From Pseudaminobacter soli (ex Li et al. 2025) (GTDB lineage Bacteria > Pseudomonadota > Alphaproteobacteria > Rhizobiales > Rhizobiaceae): a stretch of DNA of 64,000 nt. The position numbers were made by a program, and so were the translations under genes. Below the pieces are notes generated by a model that saw nothing but the letters and a program-made list of their open reading frames with translations, ran no database searches and had not been told where the DNA came from. Within the stretch, counting starts at the first letter, position 1; every line of letters begins with the position of its first letter. Location of the stretch: assembly GCF_029892515.1 (NCBI RefSeq), contig NZ_JARXVF010000005.1, positions 248,001 to 312,000 of the forward strand, read 5' to 3'. Of this stretch, positions 44,396 through 52,515 are shown in pieces.

Positions 44396-45796
44396 TCAGT
44401 GATCCATCGCCTTGACGATTTCCTCTGTCATCTTCTTGGCGTCGCCCAAGAGCATCATCGTGCCGTCCTTGTAGAACAGCGTGTTGTCGATGCCAGCATA
44501 GCCGGAGCCGAGCGAGCGCTTGACGAACAGGCAGGTGCGCGCCTTGTCGACGTCGAGGATCGGCATGCCGTAGATGGGCGAAGACTTGTCGTCGCGCGCC
44601 GAGGGGTTAGTGACGTCGTTGGCGCCGATGACATAGGCCACGTCGGCCTGCGCGAACTCGGAGTTGATGTCCTCGAGCTCGAACACTTCATCGTAAGGCA
44701 CGTTGGCCTCGGCGAGCAGCACGTTCATGTGGCCCGGCATGCGGCCGGCAACCGGGTGGATGGCGTATTTCACCTCGACGCCGTTGGCCTTCAGCTTGTC
44801 GGCCATTTCGCGCAAGGCGTGCTGCGCCTGCGCCACCGCCATACCGTAGCCCGGCACGATGATGACCTTCTGCGCGTTCATCATCAGATAGGCCGCGTCG
44901 TCGGCCGAGCCCTGCTTGACCGTACGCTCGACACCGTCGCCTGCGCTCACCGCTGCCGTCTCGCCGCCGAAGCCGCCGAGAATGACCGAGATGAAGGAGC
45001 GGTTCATGCCCTTGCACATAATGTAGGACAGGATCGCACCCGAGGAGCCGACCAGCGCGCCGGTGATGATCAGCGCCAGATTGCCCAGCGTGAAGCCCAG
45101 CGCCGCCGCCGCCCAGCCCGAATAGGAGTTGAGCATCGACACCACGACCGGCATGTCGGCGCCGCCGATCGGGATGATGAGCAGAACGCCAAGTGCCAGC
45201 GAGAGCAGCACGATCAGCCAGAACACGAAGTGGCTCTGGGTCACCACCAGCGCCACGATCAGCGCGACCAGCGCCGCGCCCAGCGCGATGTTGATGAGAT
45301 GGCGTGCCGGCAACATGATCGGCTTTCCCGACATGCGTCCGTCGAGCTTCAGGAAGGCGATGACCGAGCCGGTGAAGGTGATGGCGCCGATGGCGACGCC
45401 CAGGCTCATTTCCACCAGCGCCTGGCCATGGATTGAGCCGAGCGCACCAATGCCGAAGCTTTCGGGCGCATACATAGCGGCCGCGGCAACCATCACGGCA
45501 GCAAAGCCGACGAGGCTGTGGAAGGCGGCAACCAGCTGCGGCATCGCGGTCATGGCGATGCGCCTGGCAACCACGGCACCCACGGTGCCGCCGACGGCCA
45601 GGCCGAGCACGATCAGTGCAAAGCCGCCCAACGACGGCGTGGCCAGGGCCAGCGTGGTGACGATGGCGATCGCCATGCCGATCATGCCGTAGATGTTGCC
45701 CTGGCGGCTGGTCGTCGGATGCGAGAGGCCGCGCAGCGCGAGGATGAACAGGATGCCGGAGACGAGATAGAGGAAGGAAGCGAGGTTCGCGTTCAT
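44396..45796 (-). CDS. pntB: NAD(P) transhydrogenase subunit beta
   Basis: This 466-residue beta subunit has about eight to nine helices in the first 270 residues, then the NADP(H)-binding dIII domain. That domain begins near KQGSADDAAYLM and contains VIIVPGYGMAVAQAQHALREMAD, HPVAGRMPGHMNVLLAEA and RSLGSGYAGIDN. The start at ATG 45794-45796 is 7 bases after the pntAB stop; the longer frame upstream overlaps pntAB. With pntAA and pntAB it uses the proton gradient to make NADPH from NADH. It is last in the operon and followed by a terminator. Confidence 0.96.
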   Translation of the reverse strand: MNANLASFLYLVSGILFILALRGLSHPTTSRQGNIYGMIGMAIAIVTTLALATPSLGGFALIVLGLAVGGTVGAVVARRIAMTAMPQLVAAFHSLVGFAAVMVAAAAMYAPESFGIGALGSIHGQALVEMSLGVAIGAITFTGSVIAFLKLDGRMSGKPIMLPARHLINIALGAALVALIVALVVTQSHFVFWLIVLLSLALGVLLIIPIGGADMPVVVSMLNSYSGWAAAALGFTLGNLALIITGALVGSSGAILSYIMCKGMNRSFISVILGGFGGETAAVSAGDGVERTVKQGSADDAAYLMMNAQKVIIVPGYGMAVAQAQHALREMADKLKANGVEVKYAIHPVAGRMPGHMNVLLAEANVPYDEVFELEDINSEFAQADVAYVIGANDVTNPSARDDKSSPIYGMPILDVDKARTCLFVKRSLGSGYAGIDNTLFYKDGTMMLLGDAKKMTEEIVKAMDH

Positions 45797-45803
45797 GGCC
45801 GGC

Positions 45804-46232
45804 TCACTTTTCCTTCTTCTTGTACATGGCCAGCATGCGCTGGGTGACGAGGAAGCCGCCGAAGATGTTGACCGATACCAGCATGAGAGCGACGAAGCCG
45901 AAGCCGGTGGCCAGGCCCGAGGCCGCGATGCCGACCGCCAGAAGCGCGCCCACCACAATGACCGAGGAGATCGCGTTGGTCACCGCCATCAGCGGCGTGT
46001 GCAGCGCCGGGGTCACCGACCAGACGACGTAGTAGCCGACGAAGATCGCCAGCACGAAGATGGCAAAGCGGAAAACGAACGGATCGATCGCTCCGCCGGA
46101 AGCCGCGTGTGCGGCAGCCCCGGCTGCCTCAGCCGCGCCCTGTGTATGCACCAGGTCCTGGACACCGAGGCGCACGGCCGCGACCGCCTGGTCGAGCTGG
46201 TCGAGCGCCTGTTCGAGAGAGGTCTTGTCCAT
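45804..46232 (-). CDS. pntAB: NAD(P) transhydrogenase subunit alpha part 2 (membrane part)
   Basis: This 142-residue protein carries three to four helices of the alpha subunit's dII domain. An Ala/Gly-rich linker [15 protein letters not shown] lies before [45 protein letters not shown], the highly conserved core. ATG 46230-46232 shares a base with the pntAA stop (TGATG), so GTG at 46233 is rejected. In alphaproteobacteria alpha is typically split into PntAA and PntAB as here. Confidence 0.94.
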   Translation of the reverse strand: MDKTSLEQALDQLDQAVAAVRLGVQDLVHTQGAAEAAGAAAHAASGGAIDPFVFRFAIFVLAIFVGYYVVWSVTPALHTPLMAVTNAISSVIVVGALLAVGIAASGLATGFGFVALMLVSVNIFGGFLVTQRMLAMYKKKEK

Positions 46233-47491
46233 CACGCATCCCCCTTGGACTTCTTGACCGCAGGCTTCTTGGCTGCCGCCGGTTTCTTAGCCGCAGCCGG
46301 CTTGGCCGGTTTCTCGGCGGCCTCTGGCTTAGCCGGCGTTTCGGCCGCCTTCGCCGCTGCCTCGGCGAACGCCGGGTGCACGACCTTGCCGCCGTCGGTC
46401 AGCATGGTGGCCTTGACCAGCTCGTCCTCGCGATTGATCGCCAACTGTTTTGTCCCCTTGTCGACCATGGTCTCGAGGAAGGCAAAAAGGTTCTTGGCGT
46501 AGAGCAGCGAGGCCGAAGCCGCGACGCGGCCCGGCACGTTGAGATGGCCGACGATCTTCACGCCATTGTCGGTGGTGACGATCTTGCCGGGAACAGCGCC
46601 CTCGACATTGCCGCCGCGTTCGACGGCCAGATCGATCAGCACCGAACCGGGCTTCATCGAGGCTACCATCGCGGCCGAAACCAGCTTCGGCGCCGGGCGG
46701 CCGGGGATCAGCGCCGTGGTGATGACGATGTCCTGTTTGGCGATGTGCTCGGCGGTGAGTGCTGCCTGCTTGGCCTGGTACTCCTTGGACATTTCCTTGG
46801 CGTAGCCGCCCGCCGTCTCGGCTGCTTTGAACTCCTCATCCTCGACGGCCAGGAATTTCGCGCCGAGCGAGGCGACCTGCTCCTTGGCGGCCGGGCGGAC
46901 GTCGGTGGCGGTGACGACCGCGCCGAGCCGACGTGCGGTGGCGATCGCCTGCAGGCCGGCAACGCCGACGCCCATGATGAACACCTTGGCCGCGGGCACG
47001 GTGCCTGCCGCCGTCATCATCATCGGCAGCGCGCGGTCATATTCGGCTGCAGCGTCGATGACTGCCTGATAGCCGGCAAGGTTTGCCTGCGAGGACAGCA
47101 CGTCCATCACCTGCGCGCGGGTGATGCGCGGCATGAATTCCATGGAGAAGGCGGTGATGCCGGCCTTGGCCATTGCGGCGACCGCCGCGTCGTTGCCATA
47201 AGGGTCCATGATGGCGATGACCGCCGCGCCGGACTTGTAGCCCTTGAGCTCGGCATCGGTCGGGCGGCGCACCTTCAGCACCACGTCGGCCTTGGCCGCG
47301 TCGGCGGCCTTGCCGATCTTCGCGCCGGTAGTGGTGTAGTCGGCATCGGTGATGCGCGAGCTAAGCCCGGCGCCGGCTTCGACGATCACGTCGAAGCCGA
47401 GGCCAGTCAGCCGTTTCACCGTTTCAGGAGATGCCGCAACGCGCGGCTCGGAAGGATCGATTTCCTTCGGAATAAAGATCGTCTGTGTCAC
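46232..47491 (-). CDS. pntAA: NAD(P) transhydrogenase subunit alpha part 1 (NAD-binding)
   Basis: This 419-residue soluble dI domain starts from a GTG at 47489-47491 with GAGGGGG about 8 bases upstream. [22 protein letters not shown] and [20 protein letters not shown] (with G174-x-G176-x-x-G179 and Asp197) match alanine dehydrogenase/PntAA proteins. The C terminus is an Ala/Lys/Pro-rich tail after about residue 389. It binds NADH. An alternative start at 47536 adds 15 residues but lacks a ribosome site. It is transcribed first in the pnt operon; the COX IV gene lies 85 bases upstream on the same strand. Confidence 0.94.
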   Translation of the reverse strand: MTQTIFIPKEIDPSEPRVAASPETVKRLTGLGFDVIVEAGAGLSSRITDADYTTTGAKIGKAADAAKADVVLKVRRPTDAELKGYKSGAAVIAIMDPYGNDAAVAAMAKAGITAFSMEFMPRITRAQVMDVLSSQANLAGYQAVIDAAAEYDRALPMMMTAAGTVPAAKVFIMGVGVAGLQAIATARRLGAVVTATDVRPAAKEQVASLGAKFLAVEDEEFKAAETAGGYAKEMSKEYQAKQAALTAEHIAKQDIVITTALIPGRPAPKLVSAAMVASMKPGSVLIDLAVERGGNVEGAVPGKIVTTDNGVKIVGHLNVPGRVAASASLLYAKNLFAFLETMVDKGTKQLAINREDELVKATMLTDGGKVVHPAFAEAAAKAAETPAKPEAAEKPAKPAAAKKPAAAKKPAVKKSKGDA

Positions 47492-47576
47492 GGCGCGGCC
47501 CCCCTCGGCTAAAACACCATCGGCGTGGCCCGCCATGGCGCCGGGCCCAGCGCCTCAGAACGAATATGTGTTCCGG

Positions 47577-47804
47577 CTACCGGAGGATGAAACCGCCAAC
47601 GGCACAGATGACGATGAACAGAACGGTCGCGGAGAAGAAGCCGGCGGTGGTGAAGAACCCGAAGGCCATCGCGATCATGAGAGCGACGCAGACGAGCACG
47701 CCGTACTTGGCGAGCACCAGGAACGTGGCGTAGGTGCGCTCATGCTCATGATAGTCCATCTGGGCGCCCGTTTCGACCGGACCGGCAGGCGAATGGTCAG
47801 CCAT
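47577..47804 (-). CDS. aa3-type cytochrome c oxidase subunit IV
   Basis: This 75-residue single- or double-helix membrane protein starts at ATG 47802-47804 with GGAGG 8 bases upstream (spacer of T's). A hydrophilic start containing MDYHEHERTYATFLVLAKYG precedes two hydrophobic stretches. The segment from HERTYATF through KYGV is the hallmark of the small bacterial subunit IV family. In rhizobia it is often the neighbour of pntA. It is a minor subunit of the terminal oxidase and its precise role is unclear. Confidence 0.88.
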   Translation of the reverse strand: MADHSPAGPVETGAQMDYHEHERTYATFLVLAKYGVLVCVALMIAMAFGFFTTAGFFSATVLFIVICAVGGFILR

Positions 47805-48120
47805 AAAAAAAACCTCCGAAAAGCTGTTTCTGCGCACATAGCGAAAAGCGGCGACTAGGGCAATGGCCGTGATGTCGCTATGCCCCGCCGACGGCGGGTC
47901 TGGTGAACGAATTCGCCCGGACGCGCCGCCGATCGACTCGTTTCGATGCCTAAGGCAGGAAAACCGGCAAATATTGCGTGTGCCATCTGCAACATGCGAA
48001 GCGGGAACGCAGCAACTCGCGCATTCGTGTTTTGGCCGGCCGGCTCAAGCTGTTAGACGTCCTAAATCTCAGCAACCAGCCCTACCCTTCTGCAATGAGG
48101 CGTGGCCGCCTGGAATAATC
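47805..48120. other. 316-base divergent region between COX IV and a secreted protein gene
   Basis: No gene is recognised. The left end must hold the promoter of the COX IV-pnt genes and the right end that of the secreted protein at 48121. The stretch is GC-rich in the middle, with an AT-richer part near 47963-47980 (CGGCAAATATTGCG). No clear hairpin or repeat was seen. Confidence 0.5.
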
Positions 48121-48792
48121 ATGACGGATTCGATGCTTCGCATACTGGCGAGCGCCCTATGCCTCGCCTCCGCCATCCTGCCCATCGCGCAAGCGGCGCA
48201 GGCCTCCGACACGCCTTTGATCTGGACGCCAAGCCAGCTATCGGACTCATCCTATGCCATGCGCATGGGCAGCCATCTGCCAACGGAGCTGGAAGCTAGC
48301 GCCGGCACGGAGATCAGCTTCACCGATTTTCAGTGCGATTTCGCTCCTGCACGCACGGCGCATCCGGTCAAGTTCTGGAGTTCGGTGAGGGTCCCATCCC
48401 AGCGGAAAGACGGCGGCGACGCGCAGATCGAGGTCAGGCTGAACGGCCTCACCGGCCGTCGATCCGTCTGGCTGAGCAAGTCACGCTCGCTGGACCTGAC
48501 GCCCGATCTGGCGGCGCAGATCGAAGACCTCTACAGCCTCGACTACGACCGCACCGCCAGCGACCACCGCGTAGACGCCCGCGCCAGCAAGACCATCCGC
48601 GTCCTTTCCAAAACCAAGGGAACATCGCTTTTTGCGCGCGGCACCCGCTCAAGCAGGGACCAGGAATGGCAGGCAAGCGTCGGCGTCGAACATAAGGTGA
48701 TTCAAGGCGTCAACCTCAGCGCCAATATCGACAACCTTGCCGCCCAACGCCCCAGCGGCACCCTGCGCGCCAGCTACGCGCAGCGGTGGTAA
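48121..48792 (+). CDS. Secreted protein of unknown function
   Basis: This 223-residue protein has a signal peptide (about 1-28, ending AAQAS). The mature part is rich in Ser, Asp and Arg without obvious repeats, and the C terminus reads SGTLRASYAQRW. The closing Trp and the alternating pattern of the last 45 residues (GVEHKVIQGVNLSANIDNLA) resemble a beta-strand region that could belong to an outer-membrane or surface protein. I do not recognise the family. The ATG at 48121 has only a weak GGAATAATC ribosome site; the ATG at 48133 is an alternative. It ends convergently with the DUF3096 gene. Confidence 0.7.
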   Translation: MTDSMLRILASALCLASAILPIAQAAQASDTPLIWTPSQLSDSSYAMRMGSHLPTELEASAGTEISFTDFQCDFAPARTAHPVKFWSSVRVPSQRKDGGDAQIEVRLNGLTGRRSVWLSKSRSLDLTPDLAAQIEDLYSLDYDRTASDHRVDARASKTIRVLSKTKGTSLFARGTRSSRDQEWQASVGVEHKVIQGVNLSANIDNLAAQRPSGTLRASYAQRW

Positions 48793-48807
48793 GCCCTCGG
48801 CCGCAAT

Positions 48808-48957
48808 TTATCCCGCCAGGTGCGGGAACAGGCCGGCAAGCCCGATGATGATGAGATAGAAGGCAACGATGTAGTTGAGCAGTCGCGGCATCACCAAAAT
48901 GAGGATGCCGGCGATCAGCGAAACAAGTGGCGTTATGGCCAAGGTGGAAATGGTCAT
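48808..48957 (-). CDS. DUF3096-family mini membrane protein
   Basis: This 49-residue protein is encoded on the reverse strand from ATG 48955-48957 to TAA at 48808, with AGGGAAG as ribosome site. It reads MTISTLAITPLVSLIAGILI and continues LVMPRLLNYIVAFYLIIIGLAGLF. That pattern of two short hydrophobic helices around MPRLLNYIVA is characteristic of DUF3096 mini-proteins. It is probably an inner-membrane hairpin; no function is known to me. It is preceded by a stable hairpin at 48976-48997. Confidence 0.85.
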   Translation of the reverse strand: MTISTLAITPLVSLIAGILILVMPRLLNYIVAFYLIIIGLAGLFPHLAG

Positions 48958-48975
48958 CTAGCTTCCCTTTTTACG

Positions 48976-48997
48976 GACGCCGGCAGAGGCCGGCGTC
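48976..48997 (-). other. Perfect 9-bp hairpin in the leader of the DUF3096 gene
   Basis: GACGCCGGC (48976-48984) and GCCGGCGTC (48989-48997) pair around AGAG. On the reverse strand it stands about 18 bases before the DUF3096 start and about 145 bases after the stop of the FeeM-like gene. No T-tract follows on either strand. It might end the upstream transcript or structure the leader of the DUF3096 mRNA. Confidence 0.45.
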
Positions 48998-49142
48998 GCG
49001 ACGTCCGAACCGAAGGGTGCAAAAGCGCTAATCGCAAACTTCGCGTCCCCAGCCAAAACGTCGAAGCCACCCAAAGGGTTCACTACAACTCTGATTTCCG
49101 GGAGTAACTTAGCCGGCGCAAGGCGCGCCGGAACCGTCACCC

Positions 49143-49916
49143 TCAGGCCGCGTCGCTATAGTACTTGGCCGTCGGCAGGATCGTCAGCGGGGCCACCTCA
49201 CCCATCGCCGGTCTCTGGAACAGCATACGTTGCTCGAAGGCCGTCGAACGGAAGAACGGGAAACGCTGGATCGTGTCTTCCATATTGTCGGAGCAGCGCG
49301 ATTGGTAAAGATGGACCGGCATCGTCAGGCCTGGATACATTCGCGGCTCGGCCGCTTGCACTGAACGGAAGATGCGTTGATAGAAGGCAGCGTGCTCTTC
49401 CTTGACCGCCGTCAGGCAAAAGGTCGGGTTGAAGTATTTGCAGGCTACCACCGCCAGCCGTAGCGTGATGTAAGGCAGCACGCGCAGCTGGCTCGACCAC
49501 TGCAGGTCGGCGGCAAAGCGGCTGGGATCGATGAAGCTTTCGCCGGCGGCAACGCGCGGCTGGAGCTCGTCTGCAAACACTTCAGTGCTCGGCGCCACCG
49601 GAAATTCCGGGCTCGCATAATGGAGCCTGATTGTGCTGACGAGGTTCCCTTCGAAAAAAACGCCAAAGCGATAGGAATTCGGCATCTCGTCGTATTTGTC
49701 GGCCACCATGCGCGATGCATCGGGCTTGACCATGCCGACGTCGAGATAAGAGTTGTAGCGAAGCCTGTAGATGGCCTCCAAATCCTCACCGCCGTCGCAT
49801 ACGCGATACTCGATTCGCTCTAGAAGCGAGAAAATGTTGCGCGCAAAAGGCGAATGGACTTCCGTCTCACGCGCACGCGCGCCAACGCCGTCCGTCGCCG
49901 GTCCTGTATTCCGCAT
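49143..49916 (-). CDS. N-acyl amino acid synthase FeeM-like protein (GNAT/autoinducer-synthase fold)
   Basis: This 257-residue protein has a central domain (about 35-215) matching the FeeM/LuxI-like acyltransferase group. IYRLRYNSYLDVGMVKPDASRM corresponds to the segment that in LuxI relatives carries the conserved Arg and Trp/Tyr. GNLVSTIRLHYAS is the GNAT beta-strand pair, and ESFIDPSRFAAD precedes LRVLPYITLRLAVVACKYF. FeeM-type enzymes join a fatty acyl-ACP to an amino acid, making N-acyl amino acids. No acyl-carrier protein gene is adjacent. It lies 153 bases downstream of a GGDEF/EAL gene on the same strand. Confidence 0.75.
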   Translation of the reverse strand: MRNTGPATDGVGARARETEVHSPFARNIFSLLERIEYRVCDGGEDLEAIYRLRYNSYLDVGMVKPDASRMVADKYDEMPNSYRFGVFFEGNLVSTIRLHYASPEFPVAPSTEVFADELQPRVAAGESFIDPSRFAADLQWSSQLRVLPYITLRLAVVACKYFNPTFCLTAVKEEHAAFYQRIFRSVQAAEPRMYPGLTMPVHLYQSRCSDNMEDTIQRFPFFRSTAFEQRMLFQRPAMGEVAPLTILPTAKYYSDAA

Positions 49917-50069
49917 TTCTGGTCGTACCCCCTGTCCACCACGGACAAGGTAAACGATGCGTTTTTGCGATCAAACATAAAACTTGATGCAATCCCGTTT
50001 ACCTATCGTTAACCTTAATATTTCGGCAAGATGTCGAGAGTTCGACCGAAGGGCCCGATTGCTGGAAAA

Positions 50070-52385
50070 CTAGACGCGAGTGGTGGTTTTGGCCGCAACC
50101 TTGTCGTCGCTGGCAAATGGCCAGATCGTGCTGGACATGGTTTCAATGCCAGAGGCGCTAAGCGCCGAGCCGAACAAAAAGCCCTGCAGGAGATCGGGCT
50201 TGACGGTCAATGCGAGTAACTTCAACTGCTCGAAGGTCTCGACGCCTTCGACCGTGACGGCCAGCCCCAGAGGGCGAGAGAGATCGACGATTCCCTTGAG
50301 CAGTTCCAGGGAGCGCTTGTTGCGCGTCACGTCGATGAGGAAGCTGCGATCGATCTTGATCTTGTCCAGCGGCAGCTTGTGCAGATAGCTGAGGCTCGAA
50401 TAGCCGGTGCCGAAATCGTCCAGCGCGATCCGTACGCCAAGCTGCTTGATCTCTTCGATATACTGTCGGGTTTGCGACTTGTCGTCGAGGAGCACCGTTT
50501 CAGTGACCTCGATTTCCAGTCGATGCGGCGCCAGGCCCGCGGCGGCCAGCGCCCCGGCGACCTTCTCAACCACCTCCCGGGAGCGGAAGTCCTTGGCCGA
50601 GAGATTGACCGACACGCCAATCTGCCCCGGCCACTTCATGCATTCCTGGCAGGCGGCATGCAGCACGAAGGTGCTGATGTCGGAAATGATACCCATTTCT
50701 TCGGCTAGCGGGATGAATATGGCCGGCGAGATGGGACCGAGTTCGGGATGGTCCCAGCGGCACAGCGCCTCGCAGCTGGCAATGCGCATGGTCTCCATCG
50801 CCACGATCGGCTGAAACACAACGCGCAGCCCCTTGGCCTCGACGGTGGTGCGCAAATCGGCTTTCAGGAGCTGCTTGTCACGGAACGCCGCATCCATGGC
50901 CAGCTCGAACAGCCGCCAGCCGTTTTTGCCAAGCTCCTTGGCCTTGTACATGGCCAGGTCCGCCTTGACGATCATCGAGTCGACATCGCCGTCCTCGACC
51001 CGAGAAAGCACCGCTCCGCCGCTGGCTTGAATACGCAGCACGTGGCCGGCCACATCCACATCACCCTGCAGACCGGCAAAGATGCCGTCCAGCATGGCCG
51101 CCAGGTGGGTTTCATCTTCAACCCGGTTGAAGAAGACCATGAATTCGTCGCCGCCAAACCGGCTGACTTTGATGTCGTCGCCCGCCATGGCCGCGAGCCG
51201 CTCGGCCGCGGCATAGATCAGGCCGTCGCCGACAGGATGTCCCAAGGTGTCGTTGACGCTTTTGAAATCGTCGAGATCCAGGACGGCAAGCGCGCACAGG
51301 CGCTCGCGGTCACCGGCAGACAGGAGCTCCGCCACGATCTCGTGGAAATAGGCTCGATTCGGCAGGTCGGTCAGGTTGTCGTAACGGGCCATGGTGCGGA
51401 TCTTCTCTTCCGCCTCCACACGCTGGGTAACGTCCTCGAAAGTGATGACGCCGAGTTCCTGATCGCCTTCACGCGCGGAAAACTCGTAGTGCTGGCCGTT
51501 CGTAAATGAAACCAGGACCTTGCGGTCCCGCCCCTCGCGCAGCGCCCGCGTCAGCTGGGCCTCGACATATCGGCAATCGCTCGCCGCCAGCATGCCTCCC
51601 GCCACGCCGCGCTTGAGCAGCGAATGGATGGATCGCCCGAGCAGGGCATCGGGCGACTTGACCGACATGAGGTGAGCCGCTTCGGCATTGGCGACCACCA
51701 CGTTTCCGTCAGGCCCGAGCATGACCAGGCCGTGGGACATGGTGTTGAGCGCACGATTGAAGCGCTGGGCGTATTGCTTGGCCTGCTTCTGGCCGACCAC
51801 GGCCGAGAACAGCACGCTGCGCACATTGGCAGCGCTGGCCTTGATGATGAAGAAGAACGGAATAATGAGCAGGCCAAGCACGATATGCGGCGTGTCGAGC
51901 CGCAGGATCAGCGCCAGTGCAATCGGCCCGACGAAGGTGGTGGCGAAGATTGCCACCATGCGCGGTGATCCGTAATTGCGGCCGACCACGGAGACGATGG
52001 AACCCAGCACCACCGAAGCGGCACCTAATTCGGCGTACGCATCGTGATAGATGTAGATCGCCACGAAACCGAACGTGCCCAGCAGAAAGCCCTGGATCGC
52101 GCCCTTGAAGATATAGTCCCGCTCCCAGCGCCAGGCCGATTCTGCGTCATCGATTGTCCCGACGCGATGAAATCTGAGCAGGCTGAGATAGCGCCACGCA
52201 CCAACGGCCAGCAAAGCTACCGCCATCGCGACGAAAAACGTCTCGCCGCTCCTCCAATAGACCATATAGGCGATCAGGCCGTGGCAGATGGCGCCCACGA
52301 GCACCATGTGCACGTTGTCGAAAAGCGAGCGAATGAACTGAACGTAGACGTCGACAGGGACGTCGTCGGTTCGCTTTTTGACCAT
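50070..52385 (-). CDS. Membrane GGDEF/EAL protein (cyclic di-GMP turnover) with PAS domain
   Basis: This 771-residue protein has an N-terminal region (to about 200) with five to six hydrophobic segments, then a PAS-like sensor (about 205-330). A GGDEF domain has an intact FGGDEF (410-415), and an EAL domain an intact EAL (539-541) and DDFGTGYSS. Both catalytic signatures are present, so it could make and break cyclic di-GMP. The relation VFQPIVAMETMRIASCEALCRW is standard. The start is ATG 52383-52385; the GTG at 52386 adds one residue. No partner receptor is adjacent, but the FeeM-like gene follows on the same strand. Confidence 0.95.
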   Translation of the reverse strand: MVKKRTDDVPVDVYVQFIRSLFDNVHMVLVGAICHGLIAYMVYWRSGETFFVAMAVALLAVGAWRYLSLLRFHRVGTIDDAESAWRWERDYIFKGAIQGFLLGTFGFVAIYIYHDAYAELGAASVVLGSIVSVVGRNYGSPRMVAIFATTFVGPIALALILRLDTPHIVLGLLIIPFFFIIKASAANVRSVLFSAVVGQKQAKQYAQRFNRALNTMSHGLVMLGPDGNVVVANAEAAHLMSVKSPDALLGRSIHSLLKRGVAGGMLAASDCRYVEAQLTRALREGRDRKVLVSFTNGQHYEFSAREGDQELGVITFEDVTQRVEAEEKIRTMARYDNLTDLPNRAYFHEIVAELLSAGDRERLCALAVLDLDDFKSVNDTLGHPVGDGLIYAAAERLAAMAGDDIKVSRFGGDEFMVFFNRVEDETHLAAMLDGIFAGLQGDVDVAGHVLRIQASGGAVLSRVEDGDVDSMIVKADLAMYKAKELGKNGWRLFELAMDAAFRDKQLLKADLRTTVEAKGLRVVFQPIVAMETMRIASCEALCRWDHPELGPISPAIFIPLAEEMGIISDISTFVLHAACQECMKWPGQIGVSVNLSAKDFRSREVVEKVAGALAAAGLAPHRLEIEVTETVLLDDKSQTRQYIEEIKQLGVRIALDDFGTGYSSLSYLHKLPLDKIKIDRSFLIDVTRNKRSLELLKGIVDLSRPLGLAVTVEGVETFEQLKLLALTVKPDLLQGFLFGSALSASGIETMSSTIWPFASDDKVAAKTTTRV

Positions 52386-52515
52386 CACCTGCGACCCAAA
52401 TGAGCCTTGCTTATCTCATGCCCCCCTTAAGAAAGGCTTATAAATCCCCGGAAAACCGGCATTTGCAATTGGTTCAGCACCTTTGGAGGAGATGAAGAGC
52501 GGGTGGATGCCCCGC

